A stretch of 6,235 nt of DNA from Planctomycetota bacterium (GCA_021795535.1 JAJYPG010000086.1:1-6235), one strand, 5' to 3'; numbered from the stretch's first letter, positions 1-6,102 are shown. Numbers and translations are program-made. Notes: a model not told the origin generated them from the letters alone.

Positions 1-345
1 CCCGGATCAGAGGAATATGATGCGCAGCGCAGAAAATTGCTGAAAGCATCGGTGCAGTTGCAGGTATTCCAGCAATATCACCGGCTTCGCCTGCAGGAAG
101 AGCAGCGTCTGGATGGCGAAAAAACGTATCGACAAATAAATCAGGCGATTGCGGAATATGCCAAGGCTCATCATATTGCACTGGTACTGGCCGCAGATGA
201 AGCACATTATAACTTCGCCAAAAGCTCGCAGCTTATTGAGGAAGTGGCCACACGAAAAGTTCTGTATGCGTCGGGTTCACTGGATATTACAAACAACGTC
301 ATTCACCTGATGAATCGTGAATATCAGAAAAAGCATGGCCAGTAA
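1..345 (+). CDS. skp: Skp/OmpH-family periplasmic chaperone, C-terminal part
   Basis: The frame is open from base 1, so this is the last 114 codons of a gene that begins upstream. Skp/OmpH proteins are periplasmic trimeric chaperones that hold unfolded outer-membrane proteins for delivery to the BAM complex. The visible part is a long charged, Gln/Glu/Arg-rich helix (about residues 1-60 of the fragment, a tentacle-like coiled coil). It is followed by the family's C-terminal closing block, here 'KVLYASGSLDITNNVIHLMN', which matches the usual VLYA-x-x-x-LDIT-x-x-V-x-x-LN pattern. The ATG/TTG codons inside the fragment are internal and are not the start. The position just upstream of lpxD matches the widespread bamA-skp-lpxD order. 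The signal peptide and N-terminal half lie outside the window. The family call is fairly firm; the exact chaperone role is inferred. Confidence 0.87.
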   Translation, partial: PGSEEYDAQRRKLLKASVQLQVFQQYHRLRLQEEQRLDGEKTYRQINQAIAEYAKAHHIALVLAADEAHYNFAKSSQLIEEVATRKVLYASGSLDITNNVIHLMNREYQKKHGQ

Positions 346-390
346 ATAATCCACCGGATGCCACCGCCAAGCCGCGCTAAACAGGTTGAC

Positions 391-395
391 AGGAG
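391..395 (+). promoter_or_regulatory. Ribosome binding site deciding the lpxD start
   Basis: AGGAG lies 8 nt upstream of ATG 404 and is the best Shine-Dalgarno match in this gap. It favours ATG 404 over the in-frame TTG at 386, which would add six residues unlike the usual LpxD N-terminus. Confidence 0.75.
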
Positions 396-403
396 TACGC
401 CAC

Positions 404-1474
404 ATGTTATTCACCGCCCGCCAGGCCGCCGAGTGGTGTGATGGCCGGTTGGACAACGCTGGTGCATCGCTTCAGACCATTGATCGCTCGTTCGACGGAT
501 TGGAAACGCTGGATAGAGCTGGCCCCATGCAGCTTGCCTTTATCGGCAAGGCAGTGTACGGTCATCGCTTGTCGGCGAGCCAGGCGGGCGGTGCTGTATG
601 CACTACGGGCCTTGCCGTGGAGCCTCGCGCGGATCAGGTTGTGATCTGGGTGGAAAATGCCGACCTTGCCGTGGCGAAAATTCTAGGAAAACTTGCCCCG
701 GAACCACCATTACCCCCGGTGGGCATACATCCTTCAGCCATTATTGATTCCAGCGCCAAAATCGGGGCCGATGTACGCATTGGGCCGCTGGTTGTGGTGG
801 ACGCACAGGCGGAAATTGGCTCCGGAACAACTCTGATGGCGCAATGCTATATTGGCCCAGGCGTAAAAACAGGTGAGCAGTGTGTGCTGTGGCCACAGGT
901 GGTGGTGCGCGATGGCAGCACGCTGGGGAATCGGGTTATTCTGCATCCAGGATGTGTGATTGGGGCCGATGGCTTTGGTTATCGTTTTGACCAGGGACGG
1001 CACATTAAAATTCCGCAGATTGGTGGTGTGCGGATTGGCGATGATTGTGAACTTGGGGCCAATACCACTGTGGACCGCGGTAAATTTTCCGCCACCATCA
1101 TCGGCCAGGGGTGCAAACTGGATAATCTGGTGCAGGTCGGCCATAATGTGCGGCTTGGAAACCATTGTGTGCTGGTGGCACATGTGGCGGTCGGCGGATC
1201 CGTGCAAACCGGCGATTATCTGGTGGTTGGGGGTGGAGCGGTCATTTCCGACCATCAAACCCTTGGCCAGGGCGTGCAGGTGGCGGGTATGACCGCCGTG
1301 GTGAATGATTGGCCCTCTGGATCGCGCGTGGTTGGCAGTCCGGCCCGGACCGGTAAGGAATTTTTCAGCCAATTGCGGGCTACCCATCGGTTGCCCGCAC
1401 TTTTGCAGACTGTGCGTGAACTGGAAGAACGGATAATCAAGCTTGAATCCAGCACAAAAAACGATCACCAATGA
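404..1474 (+). CDS. lpxD: UDP-3-O-acylglucosamine N-acyltransferase LpxD
   Basis: LpxD transfers a 3-hydroxyacyl chain from ACP to the 2-amino group of UDP-3-O-acyl-glucosamine, the third step of lipid A synthesis, in the cytoplasm. The protein is 356 aa, close to the family norm of about 340. Residues 1-100 form the N-terminal uridine-binding domain. Residues about 108-315 are left-handed beta-helix hexapeptide repeats (for example IHPSAIIDSSAKIGADVRIG). The C-terminal helix (about 318-350) is charged and typical for the trimer. The signature GADGFGYRF is at 187-195. The catalytic base is His247 in LDNLVQVGHNV (E. coli His239), and His284 aligns with E. coli His276. I chose ATG at 404 because AGGAG at 391-395 sits 8 nt before it; an in-frame TTG at 386 would place this ribosome site inside the gene. 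The 3' end overlaps lpxC. Confidence 0.97.
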   Translation: MLFTARQAAEWCDGRLDNAGASLQTIDRSFDGLETLDRAGPMQLAFIGKAVYGHRLSASQAGGAVCTTGLAVEPRADQVVIWVENADLAVAKILGKLAPEPPLPPVGIHPSAIIDSSAKIGADVRIGPLVVVDAQAEIGSGTTLMAQCYIGPGVKTGEQCVLWPQVVVRDGSTLGNRVILHPGCVIGADGFGYRFDQGRHIKIPQIGGVRIGDDCELGANTTVDRGKFSATIIGQGCKLDNLVQVGHNVRLGNHCVLVAHVAVGGSVQTGDYLVVGGGAVISDHQTLGQGVQVAGMTAVVNDWPSGSRVVGSPARTGKEFFSQLRATHRLPALLQTVRELEERIIKLESSTKNDHQ

Positions 1475-2750
1475 GGCAACCATTGCCGGGCGGGGGCTTT
1501 TCACCGGCGAACAATCTGTTGTCACTTTCAAACCGGCCCCCGCGGGCCATGGTATTGTGTTTGTCCGTACAGATCTGGGCCGTCCGGTGCGCATGCCGGC
1601 TCTGGTGGAGCACATTACCAAACGAGCGCGACGCAGCACGCTGCGTAATGGCGCCGATTCCATTGAAACCATCGAACATTGCATGTCCGCCATTCATGGC
1701 CTGGGCATAGACAACCTGGAGATTAATATTGCCGGTGGGGAACTTCCCGGAGTGGATGGTTCCTGTTTGCCCTATGTGGAGGCGCTGGCGGCCGCGGGTC
1801 TAGTGGATCAGGCGGCGGATAAGCAGTTTTTGCGCATCAGCGAGCCGGTGGAGGTGTCCGACGCGGGTGCCACGCTGATTGCTTCGCCATCAGGCACCAA
1901 TGACTTTCAAATTATTTTTGATCTGGATTATGGCGCGGACACTCCGGTTGGCCACCAGCTTTTTTCCTATACGCTCGGACCGGATTTTGCCAAAGAAATA
2001 GCTCCCTGCCGGACGTTTGTTCTCAAGCACGAGGCGGAAATGCTGCGGCAGCGCGGGCTGGGTCTGCACCTGCAGCCCGGAGATGTGCTGGTGCTGGATA
2101 AAGACGGCCCGATAGGAACGAATTACCGCTTTCCCGATGAATGCGTACGGCATAAAGTGCTGGATCTGATAGGCGATTTGTATCTGCTGGGCTGCACCAT
2201 TCGTGGTAAAATAATTGCTTACAAGTCCGGCCATTCGTTGAATCATGCCCTGGTGCGGAAACTTGGTTCCATGCTTCAGGCACAAAAGCGGCAGGTGCTT
2301 AGCATTGCCGAGCCGATCATGGACAGCCGTCAGATTTCCAAGATACTTCCGCACCGTTTCCCGATGCTGCTGGTGGACCGGGTGATAGAGATGGATGGGG
2401 ACCGGCGGGCGGTGGGAATAAAAAATGTAACAATTAACGAACCGTTTTTCCAAGGCCATTATCCGGGCATGCCGGTGATGCCGGGTGTGCTTATTGTGGA
2501 GGCCATGGCACAGCTTTCCGGACTGTTGATGTCGCGAAAACTGGAACATTCCGGGAAAACACCGCTGCTGCTTTCCATGGACAAAGTGAAACTTCGCCGC
2601 GCCGTAACGCCCGGCGATCAGTTGGTGCTTGAGGCGGAAAATATCCGGGTTAAGGCCCGCACTGGCCATGTCCGCTGTCGGGCCATGGTGGGCGACCAGC
2701 TTGCTGCGGAGGCGATCATCAAGTTCATGCTGGTTGATGATCCGACCTGA
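1443..2750 (+). CDS. lpxC/fabZ: Bifunctional LpxC deacetylase / FabZ 3-hydroxyacyl-ACP dehydratase
   Basis: This 435-aa fusion joins two enzymes usually made separately. Residues about 1-285 are LpxC, the zinc-dependent UDP-3-O-acyl-GlcNAc deacetylase that commits flux to lipid A. Glu78 and His79 lie in IETIEHCMSA, Thr191 in CRTF, His237 and Asp241 in RHKVLDLIGDLYLLG, and His264 in SGHSLNH. These match E. coli Glu78, His79, Thr191, His238, Asp242 and His265, so the zinc site and catalytic residues are intact. Residues about 292-433 are FabZ, the hot-dog-fold dehydratase of fatty-acid elongation. Its catalytic pair is His339 in FFQGHYPGMPVMPGVL and Glu353 in IVEAMAQ, with the correct 14-residue spacing. 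The start is TTG: a stop at 1434-1436 closes the frame upstream, and no ATG or GTG lies before the conserved N-terminal strand QKTITNEATIAGRGLFTGE. The start is 32 nt inside lpxD, suggesting translational coupling. Such fusions are known in Bacteroidota, Chlorobi and some PVC bacteria. Confidence 0.97.
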   Translation: MNPAQKTITNEATIAGRGLFTGEQSVVTFKPAPAGHGIVFVRTDLGRPVRMPALVEHITKRARRSTLRNGADSIETIEHCMSAIHGLGIDNLEINIAGGELPGVDGSCLPYVEALAAAGLVDQAADKQFLRISEPVEVSDAGATLIASPSGTNDFQIIFDLDYGADTPVGHQLFSYTLGPDFAKEIAPCRTFVLKHEAEMLRQRGLGLHLQPGDVLVLDKDGPIGTNYRFPDECVRHKVLDLIGDLYLLGCTIRGKIIAYKSGHSLNHALVRKLGSMLQAQKRQVLSIAEPIMDSRQISKILPHRFPMLLVDRVIEMDGDRRAVGIKNVTINEPFFQGHYPGMPVMPGVLIVEAMAQLSGLLMSRKLEHSGKTPLLLSMDKVKLRRAVTPGDQLVLEAENIRVKARTGHVRCRAMVGDQLAAEAIIKFMLVDDPT

Positions 2751-2763
2751 TGGATCAAGTCGG
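2742..2763 (+). repeat. Inverted repeat across the lpxC-fabZ stop codon
   Basis: CCGAC (2742-2746) pairs with GTCGG (2759-2763). After one C/A mismatch, TGA (2748-2750) pairs with TCA (2755-2757) around a TGGA loop. The hairpin spans the TGA stop of the fusion gene. No T-run follows, so it does not look like an intrinsic terminator; it may be chance or an mRNA structure between lpxC-fabZ and lpxA. Confidence 0.35.
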
Positions 2764-2805
2764 CAGTCCGCTTCGCCCGCCAAAAAAATTCTTTGAGAAA
2801 GGTAT

Positions 2806-3645
2806 ATGTCACAGATACACCCCATGGCTCTGGTTGAAAATGGTGCCACACTCGCCGCAGATGTGGTGGTTGGTCCATTTGCTTATGTTGGCCCGCATGT
2901 GACCCTGGGTCCGGGTTGCCATGTCCATCACCATGCCTCGCTGGAGGGACATGTCGTGACGGGGTGCAACAACGAATTTTTCCCCCACTGCGGTATCGGC
3001 TGTGTGTCGCAGGATTTGAAATACCGTGGCGGAGATTGCCGCATTATTATTGGCGATAACAATCGCTTCCGGGAAAATGTCACGGTGCATATCGGGACGG
3101 AGTCCGGCGGCGGCGTTACCCGCATCGGCAACAACAACCTGCTGATGGTTGGAGCTCATGTTGCCCATGACTGCAACATTGGCAATGGCTGCATCCTGGC
3201 GAACAATGTTCTGCTGGCCGGGCACATTGTGCTGGAGGATGGCTGTGTGCTTTCCGGAGCTGTGGCAGTGCATCATTTTGTAACCGTTGGGCAATATTCA
3301 TTCATTGGTGGAATTTCCGCGGTGGTACATGATGTTCCGCCGTTCATGATGGTCAATGGTCAACCCGCGGAGGTACGCGGCATGAACCGTGTCGGACTGC
3401 GCCGCAAGGGGTATGACGAGGAGCAGATAGAGCGGCTCAAGATGGCGTGGCGCATGCTGTACAAAGAATCCGCACCGGTGGCGGTGCAGTCGCAAAAGCT
3501 CTCGGCCATGTATCCAAACGCGGACGAAATTCGTCTGCTGCTGAACTTCATACGCCGCTCCGGCGAAGGAAAATTTGGCCGCTACCGTGAGTCTTTGCGT
3601 GGCAAAATGAACGGGGAATCAGAGGATTCAGGCAATGAAGTCTGA
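2806..3645 (+). CDS. lpxA: Acyl-[ACP]--UDP-N-acetylglucosamine O-acyltransferase LpxA
   Basis: LpxA performs the first lipid A step, moving a 3-hydroxyacyl chain from ACP to the 3 position of UDP-GlcNAc in the cytoplasm. The 279-aa protein (E. coli 262) begins with IHPMALVENGATLAADVVVG and continues as left-handed beta-helix repeats to about residue 185. A C-terminal helical domain follows, then a polar Ser/Glu-rich tail (about 266-279) longer than in E. coli. QDLKY is at 69-73. The catalytic base is His121 in VGAHVAHDCNIGN (E. coli His125), and His118, His140 and His156 match E. coli His122, His144 and His160. Gly169 aligns with E. coli Gly173, the acyl-chain ruler, so a long chain near C14 is possible. 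Residue 157 is His where E. coli has Gln161. The start ATG is preceded by GAGAAAGG (2795-2802). It lies 55 nt after lpxC-fabZ and 24 nt before the oxidoreductase. Confidence 0.97.
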   Translation: MSQIHPMALVENGATLAADVVVGPFAYVGPHVTLGPGCHVHHHASLEGHVVTGCNNEFFPHCGIGCVSQDLKYRGGDCRIIIGDNNRFRENVTVHIGTESGGGVTRIGNNNLLMVGAHVAHDCNIGNGCILANNVLLAGHIVLEDGCVLSGAVAVHHFVTVGQYSFIGGISAVVHDVPPFMMVNGQPAEVRGMNRVGLRRKGYDEEQIERLKMAWRMLYKESAPVAVQSQKLSAMYPNADEIRLLLNFIRRSGEGKFGRYRESLRGKMNGESEDSGNEV

Positions 3646-3669
3646 CGACCTGGAAGATGGAAAATAACT

Positions 3670-4713
3670 ATGTCCAAGGTAATTTCAGTGGCAGTGGCGG
3701 GTGCGGGCCGCATGGGGCGGCATCACGCGCGGCTTTATGCCGGCATGGCGGACGTGCGGTTGGTTGGCATTCTGGACCCGGACCAGCCGCGGGCGGCGCA
3801 ATTGGCGCAGGAATTCAAGTGCCAGGCTTTTGCCTCCGTGGCGGAAATGCTCGCCGGACCGGACGTGCCCGGGGCGGTTACGATTGCCGCTCCGACCATT
3901 CATCACCGCGCGCTGGCCGAGGCTCTGCTGCCGGAAAAAATCAGCCTGCTGATTGAAAAACCTCTGGCTCCGAGTCTGGCCGATGCGCAGGCGATAGTGG
4001 ATTTGGCCAAAAAGCATGGCTGTGTGCTGCAGGTCGGCCATTCCGAGCGGTTCAACCCGGTGGTTCAGGCGCTTAATGCGCATCAGCTTTCACCGCAGTT
4101 TGTGGAGGTGCATCGCATAAGCCCCATGACTTTTCGCAGTATAGATGTGGGTGTGGTGCTGGATCTGATGATTCATGACATTGATATTGTGCATCATTTT
4201 GTGCGTTCTCCGGTGAAGTCGGTCGCGGCGGTGGGTGTTAATGTCATTGGTAAATTTGAGGATGTCGCCAATGCGCGTATTGTTTTTGCCAATGGCTGTG
4301 TGGCGAATCTGACCGCATCGCGACTGGCGCTGAAAACCGAACGCAAAATGCGGCTCTTTTCGCCCACCGCCTATGTAAGCGTGGACTATCATAAAAAGAG
4401 CGGCGTGATTATTCGCCGCACCGCCAATGAACAGCAGCTTGCCCTGGTGCAGCAGAAAGTGGCGGCGGGCGAGGTCGCGGAATTAACGGATCTGAATTAC
4501 GCCGAACTGGTGAACTATGAACCGCTGCAGGTACATGATAATGAACCCTTGCGTCTGGAAATAGAAGCTTTCATAAAAGCGATTCGTACCGGGGACCAAC
4601 CGCCAGTGACGGGCGAGGATGGTTGTTTTGCCGTGGATGTGGCGACGCGTATCATGGAATCGATAGCGGAACACGAGTGGCAGGCGACACAGCCGGGGAT
4701 GGGCCAGCGCTGA
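3670..4713 (+). CDS. Gfo/Idh/MocA-family NAD(P)-dependent oxidoreductase, lpxA-linked (GnnA candidate)
   Basis: A 347-aa cytoplasmic oxidoreductase of the Gfo/Idh/MocA family, whose members oxidise or reduce sugar hydroxyl groups with NAD(P). The N-terminal Rossmann fold shows GAGRMG at 11-16 and an acidic end of the second beta-strand (DPD, 36-38). IEKPLAPSLADAQ (95-107) holds the conserved EKP lysine, Lys97. GHSERFNP at 123-130 and LDLMIHDID at 164-172 (His169, Asp172) are the usual active-site blocks that open the C-terminal alpha/beta domain. The length is typical. It starts 24 nt after lpxA and is very probably co-transcribed, which points to lipid A or a UDP-sugar linked to it. The closest known parallel is GnnA, which oxidises the UDP-GlcNAc 3-OH before GnnB transaminates it. 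No GnnB is in the window, so the substrate is not settled and no symbol is given. A general sugar dehydrogenase of the same family is the alternative. Confidence 0.93.
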   Translation: MSKVISVAVAGAGRMGRHHARLYAGMADVRLVGILDPDQPRAAQLAQEFKCQAFASVAEMLAGPDVPGAVTIAAPTIHHRALAEALLPEKISLLIEKPLAPSLADAQAIVDLAKKHGCVLQVGHSERFNPVVQALNAHQLSPQFVEVHRISPMTFRSIDVGVVLDLMIHDIDIVHHFVRSPVKSVAAVGVNVIGKFEDVANARIVFANGCVANLTASRLALKTERKMRLFSPTAYVSVDYHKKSGVIIRRTANEQQLALVQQKVAAGEVAELTDLNYAELVNYEPLQVHDNEPLRLEIEAFIKAIRTGDQPPVTGEDGCFAVDVATRIMESIAEHEWQATQPGMGQR

Positions 4714-4718
4714 AACGC

Positions 4719-4757
4719 GCAGGCCATGGCTGCGGACAGGATGATTTCATGGCCTGC
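4719..4757 (+). repeat. Perfect 10-bp inverted repeat after the lpx cluster, possible weak terminator
   Basis: GCAGGCCATG (4719-4728) and CATGGCCTGC (4748-4757) are perfect reverse complements with a 19-nt loop. The repeat begins 5 nt after the oxidoreductase stop. Only TTT follows the second arm, so it is at best a weak intrinsic terminator, although its place at the end of the cluster fits one. A competing small hairpin (CGCAG 4718-4722 with CTGCG 4730-4734) shares the left arm. Confidence 0.4.
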
Positions 4758-4758
4758 T

Positions 4759-4786
4759 TTGCGATGCGAAGGAAAACGCTTAAAAT
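4759..4786 (+). promoter_or_regulatory. Candidate sigma-70-like promoter for the small lipoprotein gene
   Basis: TTGCGA (4759-4764, four of six matches to TTGACA) and TAAAAT (4781-4786, five of six matches to TATAAT) are separated by 16 nt. They lie directly after the inverted repeat and about 58 nt before the lipoprotein start. Position and spacing fit a promoter for the next gene, but such matches arise by chance and this lineage's consensus may differ. Confidence 0.33.
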
Positions 4787-4843
4787 CAAAAGGACTGGAT
4801 TGTCCAACAGCGTTATGGAATCCAAAAACAGAGGTTGAATATC

Positions 4844-5089
4844 ATGGCCCTTCAGATTTTTCAGTTTCGTCGGAGAAAAGTGGTTACGGTTTTGACCGGT
4901 CTTCTGGTCATTCCGGTCATTTTAAGCCTTGGGGGTTGTGGCGAGGGCGAACTGTTTCAGAAAAACAACAATGACATTCAAAGCCGGGCGAATTATTTTC
5001 CCGATCCGCACCCCATTGAGACCACACATCAGAATTATGGCAACGGTATGAGCGCGATGCCATTTGGCACCGGTAACACAGGGTATTAA
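4844..5089 (+). CDS. Small predicted lipoprotein, function unknown
   Basis: An 81-aa protein I do not recognise. It has a basic N-terminus (FRRRK, 8-12), a hydrophobic stretch (about 13-29), and a lipobox, LGGC, ending at Cys32. That is a classic type II signal peptide, so the mature product would be a 50-residue lipid-anchored peptide. Residue +2 is Gly, so an outer-membrane location is possible but not shown. The mature part is polar and Asn/Gly-rich (KNNN, YFPDPHPIE, NYGNGM, GTGNTGY) with no visible domain. I chose ATG 4844 because AGAGG at 4830-4834 lies 9 nt before it; a TTG at 4835 would abut this site. It follows the oxidoreductase by 130 nt, with its own possible promoter, so it may be a separate unit. 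A role in the envelope is only inferred from the signal and neighbours. Confidence 0.77.
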   Translation: MALQIFQFRRRKVVTVLTGLLVIPVILSLGGCGEGELFQKNNNDIQSRANYFPDPHPIETTHQNYGNGMSAMPFGTGNTGY

Positions 5090-5283
5090 ACCGTAATCTT
5101 GGTGTCTTGGAACCTTTTTCCCAATACAGCGAGCTTTGTCCGTGTTGGTTGCCTAAAATGGCTTAACCCGGATGCGTGGAAGTGGCGTACCGTCCGGAGT
5201 TCTACAGCCGCTCATGCCCCCTTGGTTCCAAGTGAACAGGGAAGCCGTCAGGCGGCGCACCGTGTTGCTATGGACCCCACATT
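5090..5283. other. Gene-free stretch between lipoprotein and HEAT/TPR genes
   Basis: I see no convincing gene, tRNA or terminator here. A frame running from 5099 into the next gene is open but gives a Trp/Arg-rich protein without recognisable features, and it overlaps the real HEAT/TPR gene out of frame. The stretch holds TAAAAT (5154-5159) with no well-spaced -35 partner, a small CCGGA/TCCGG inverted pair (5168-5172 and 5193-5197), and the long-range repeat listed separately. It could be a leader or promoter region for the downstream gene. Confidence 0.5.
5106..5232. repeat. 9-bp inverted repeat with 109-nt spacer
   Basis: CTTGGAACC (5106-5114) and GGTTCCAAG (5224-5232) are perfect reverse complements at the two ends of the gene-free stretch. 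The left arm is followed by TTTTT (5115-5119). The pair could close a structured leader or small RNA, or could be chance. Confidence 0.4.
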
Positions 5284-5967
5284 ATGTCAAGCCACAACGA
5301 ATCTTCAATCTCTTCGGAAGCTCTTGAATTTCATCAAAAGCTTTTACCTTTTTGTGCATCAGGCGATGTTTGCGGGGCGTTGGAGGTCATTCGTCGCAAC
5401 TGGCCGCAAAAACAACTTGTTGAATTTCTGGCGGTTTCTGATGTCCGGATTGCCGAACTCGCGGCTTTGGCGCTGGGTTGTACGGGTGATAAAGGATCTC
5501 TGGATGCCCTTGCCCGCAAGCTTCAGGATGGCGATGACAAAGTTTCCGCAGCGGCTGAACACGCTATGTGGAGCATCTGGCTGCGTTCAGGCAATGAAAA
5601 GAGCCTGCGGTATCTCAAATGCGGATGCGAACATCTCAAACATGGGAATCTGGAAACCGCAATTGAAAAATTCACAATGGCGATTGCGGAAGATGCGGAC
5701 TTCAGCGAAGCCTTTAATCAAAGGGCCATCGCTTACTATCTTTCCAATCAATATGACAAATCGATTGCCGATTGTCGTCGGGTACTGACAAAAATGCCCA
5801 TGCACTTTGGTGCGATTGCGGGGATGGGCCATTGCCACGCCGAGCTGAATGATCTGCAGGCCGCACGCATTTGCTACCAGGCGGCCTTGCACATTCATCC
5901 GGGTATGGAGGGAATTATCGAATCTTTGCGCAGCGTTGAGCAAATTCTAAGTGGTAAAAAGCAGTAA
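5284..5967 (+). CDS. HEAT-repeat plus tetratricopeptide-repeat protein, function unknown
   Basis: A 227-aa protein with no signal peptide or membrane segment, probably cytoplasmic. Residues about 45-103 look like two HEAT-type helical pairs (VRIAELAALALGCTGDKGS, then DDKVSAAAEHAMWSIWL). Three tetratricopeptide repeats follow in exact 34-residue register: about 107-140 (GNLETAIEKFTMAIAED), 141-174 (SEAFNQRAIAYYLSNQYDKS) and 175-208 (ALHIHPGM at its end). Both repeat types form protein-binding scaffolds, so it is likely an adaptor; no catalytic motif is seen and no partner can be named. ATG 5284 is the only ATG, GTG or TTG start after the in-frame stop at 5233-5235, but no clear Shine-Dalgarno sequence precedes it. 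It has its own 194-nt upstream gap and ends facing folD. Confidence 0.85.
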   Translation: MSSHNESSISSEALEFHQKLLPFCASGDVCGALEVIRRNWPQKQLVEFLAVSDVRIAELAALALGCTGDKGSLDALARKLQDGDDKVSAAAEHAMWSIWLRSGNEKSLRYLKCGCEHLKHGNLETAIEKFTMAIAEDADFSEAFNQRAIAYYLSNQYDKSIADCRRVLTKMPMHFGAIAGMGHCHAELNDLQAARICYQAALHIHPGMEGIIESLRSVEQILSGKKQ

Positions 5968-6102
5968 TCCCGACGGTACATCCGCCGTGCTCGGAGGATA
6001 TGCCATACGCGGTAATAAATGATCCATTTGTTCCGCTTTGCAATGGTTATACTATTTTGTCTCAGGACCAGGAGTTGACACACGCGACTGCCCCCTCAAC
6101 GC
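5968..6102. other. Convergent intergenic region between HEAT/TPR gene and folD
   Basis: No gene is seen. CCGA-CGG (5970-5976) can pair with CCG-TGC-TCGG (5985-5994) with a three-base bulge just after the HEAT/TPR stop, but no T-run follows. TATACT (6048-6053) and TTGACA (6075-6080) resemble promoter hexamers, but neither has a correctly spaced partner. No strong bidirectional terminator is visible. Confidence 0.45.

Noticed and set aside
386..403. TTG start giving LpxD six extra residues, and the TTGACA hexamer at 386-391
   Set aside because: The Shine-Dalgarno AGGAG at 391-395 favours ATG 404, and the TTGACA has no -10 partner at a workable distance.
773..1350. Tandem DNA repeat suspected in lpxD and lpxA
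   Set aside because: The periodicity is at the protein level (hexapeptide beta-helix turns); the DNA copies are too diverged to be a nucleotide repeat.
734..1693. Long - strand open frame (319 codons) opposite lpxD and the lpxC start
   Set aside because: It lies opposite two certain genes, has no recognisable motif, and its composition is what a reverse-strand shadow of hexapeptide-repeat coding gives.
1890..2849. Long - strand open frame (319 codons) opposite lpxC-fabZ
   Set aside because: Antisense shadow of a gene with all catalytic motifs intact; its equal length to the other antisense frame is coincidence.
5220..5245. GGTTCCAAG as a tRNA T-arm
   Set aside because: The flanking bases do not form a T stem, and no acceptor or anticodon arms are found around it.
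5099..5788. + strand open frame of 229 codons overlapping the HEAT/TPR gene
   Set aside because: It overlaps the repeat protein out of frame, has no domain pattern, and the overlapped frame shows clear TPR periodicity.
6048..6080. TATACT and TTGACA as promoter elements
   Set aside because: They are in the wrong order for one promoter, neither has a spaced partner, and no + strand gene follows before folD on the opposite strand.
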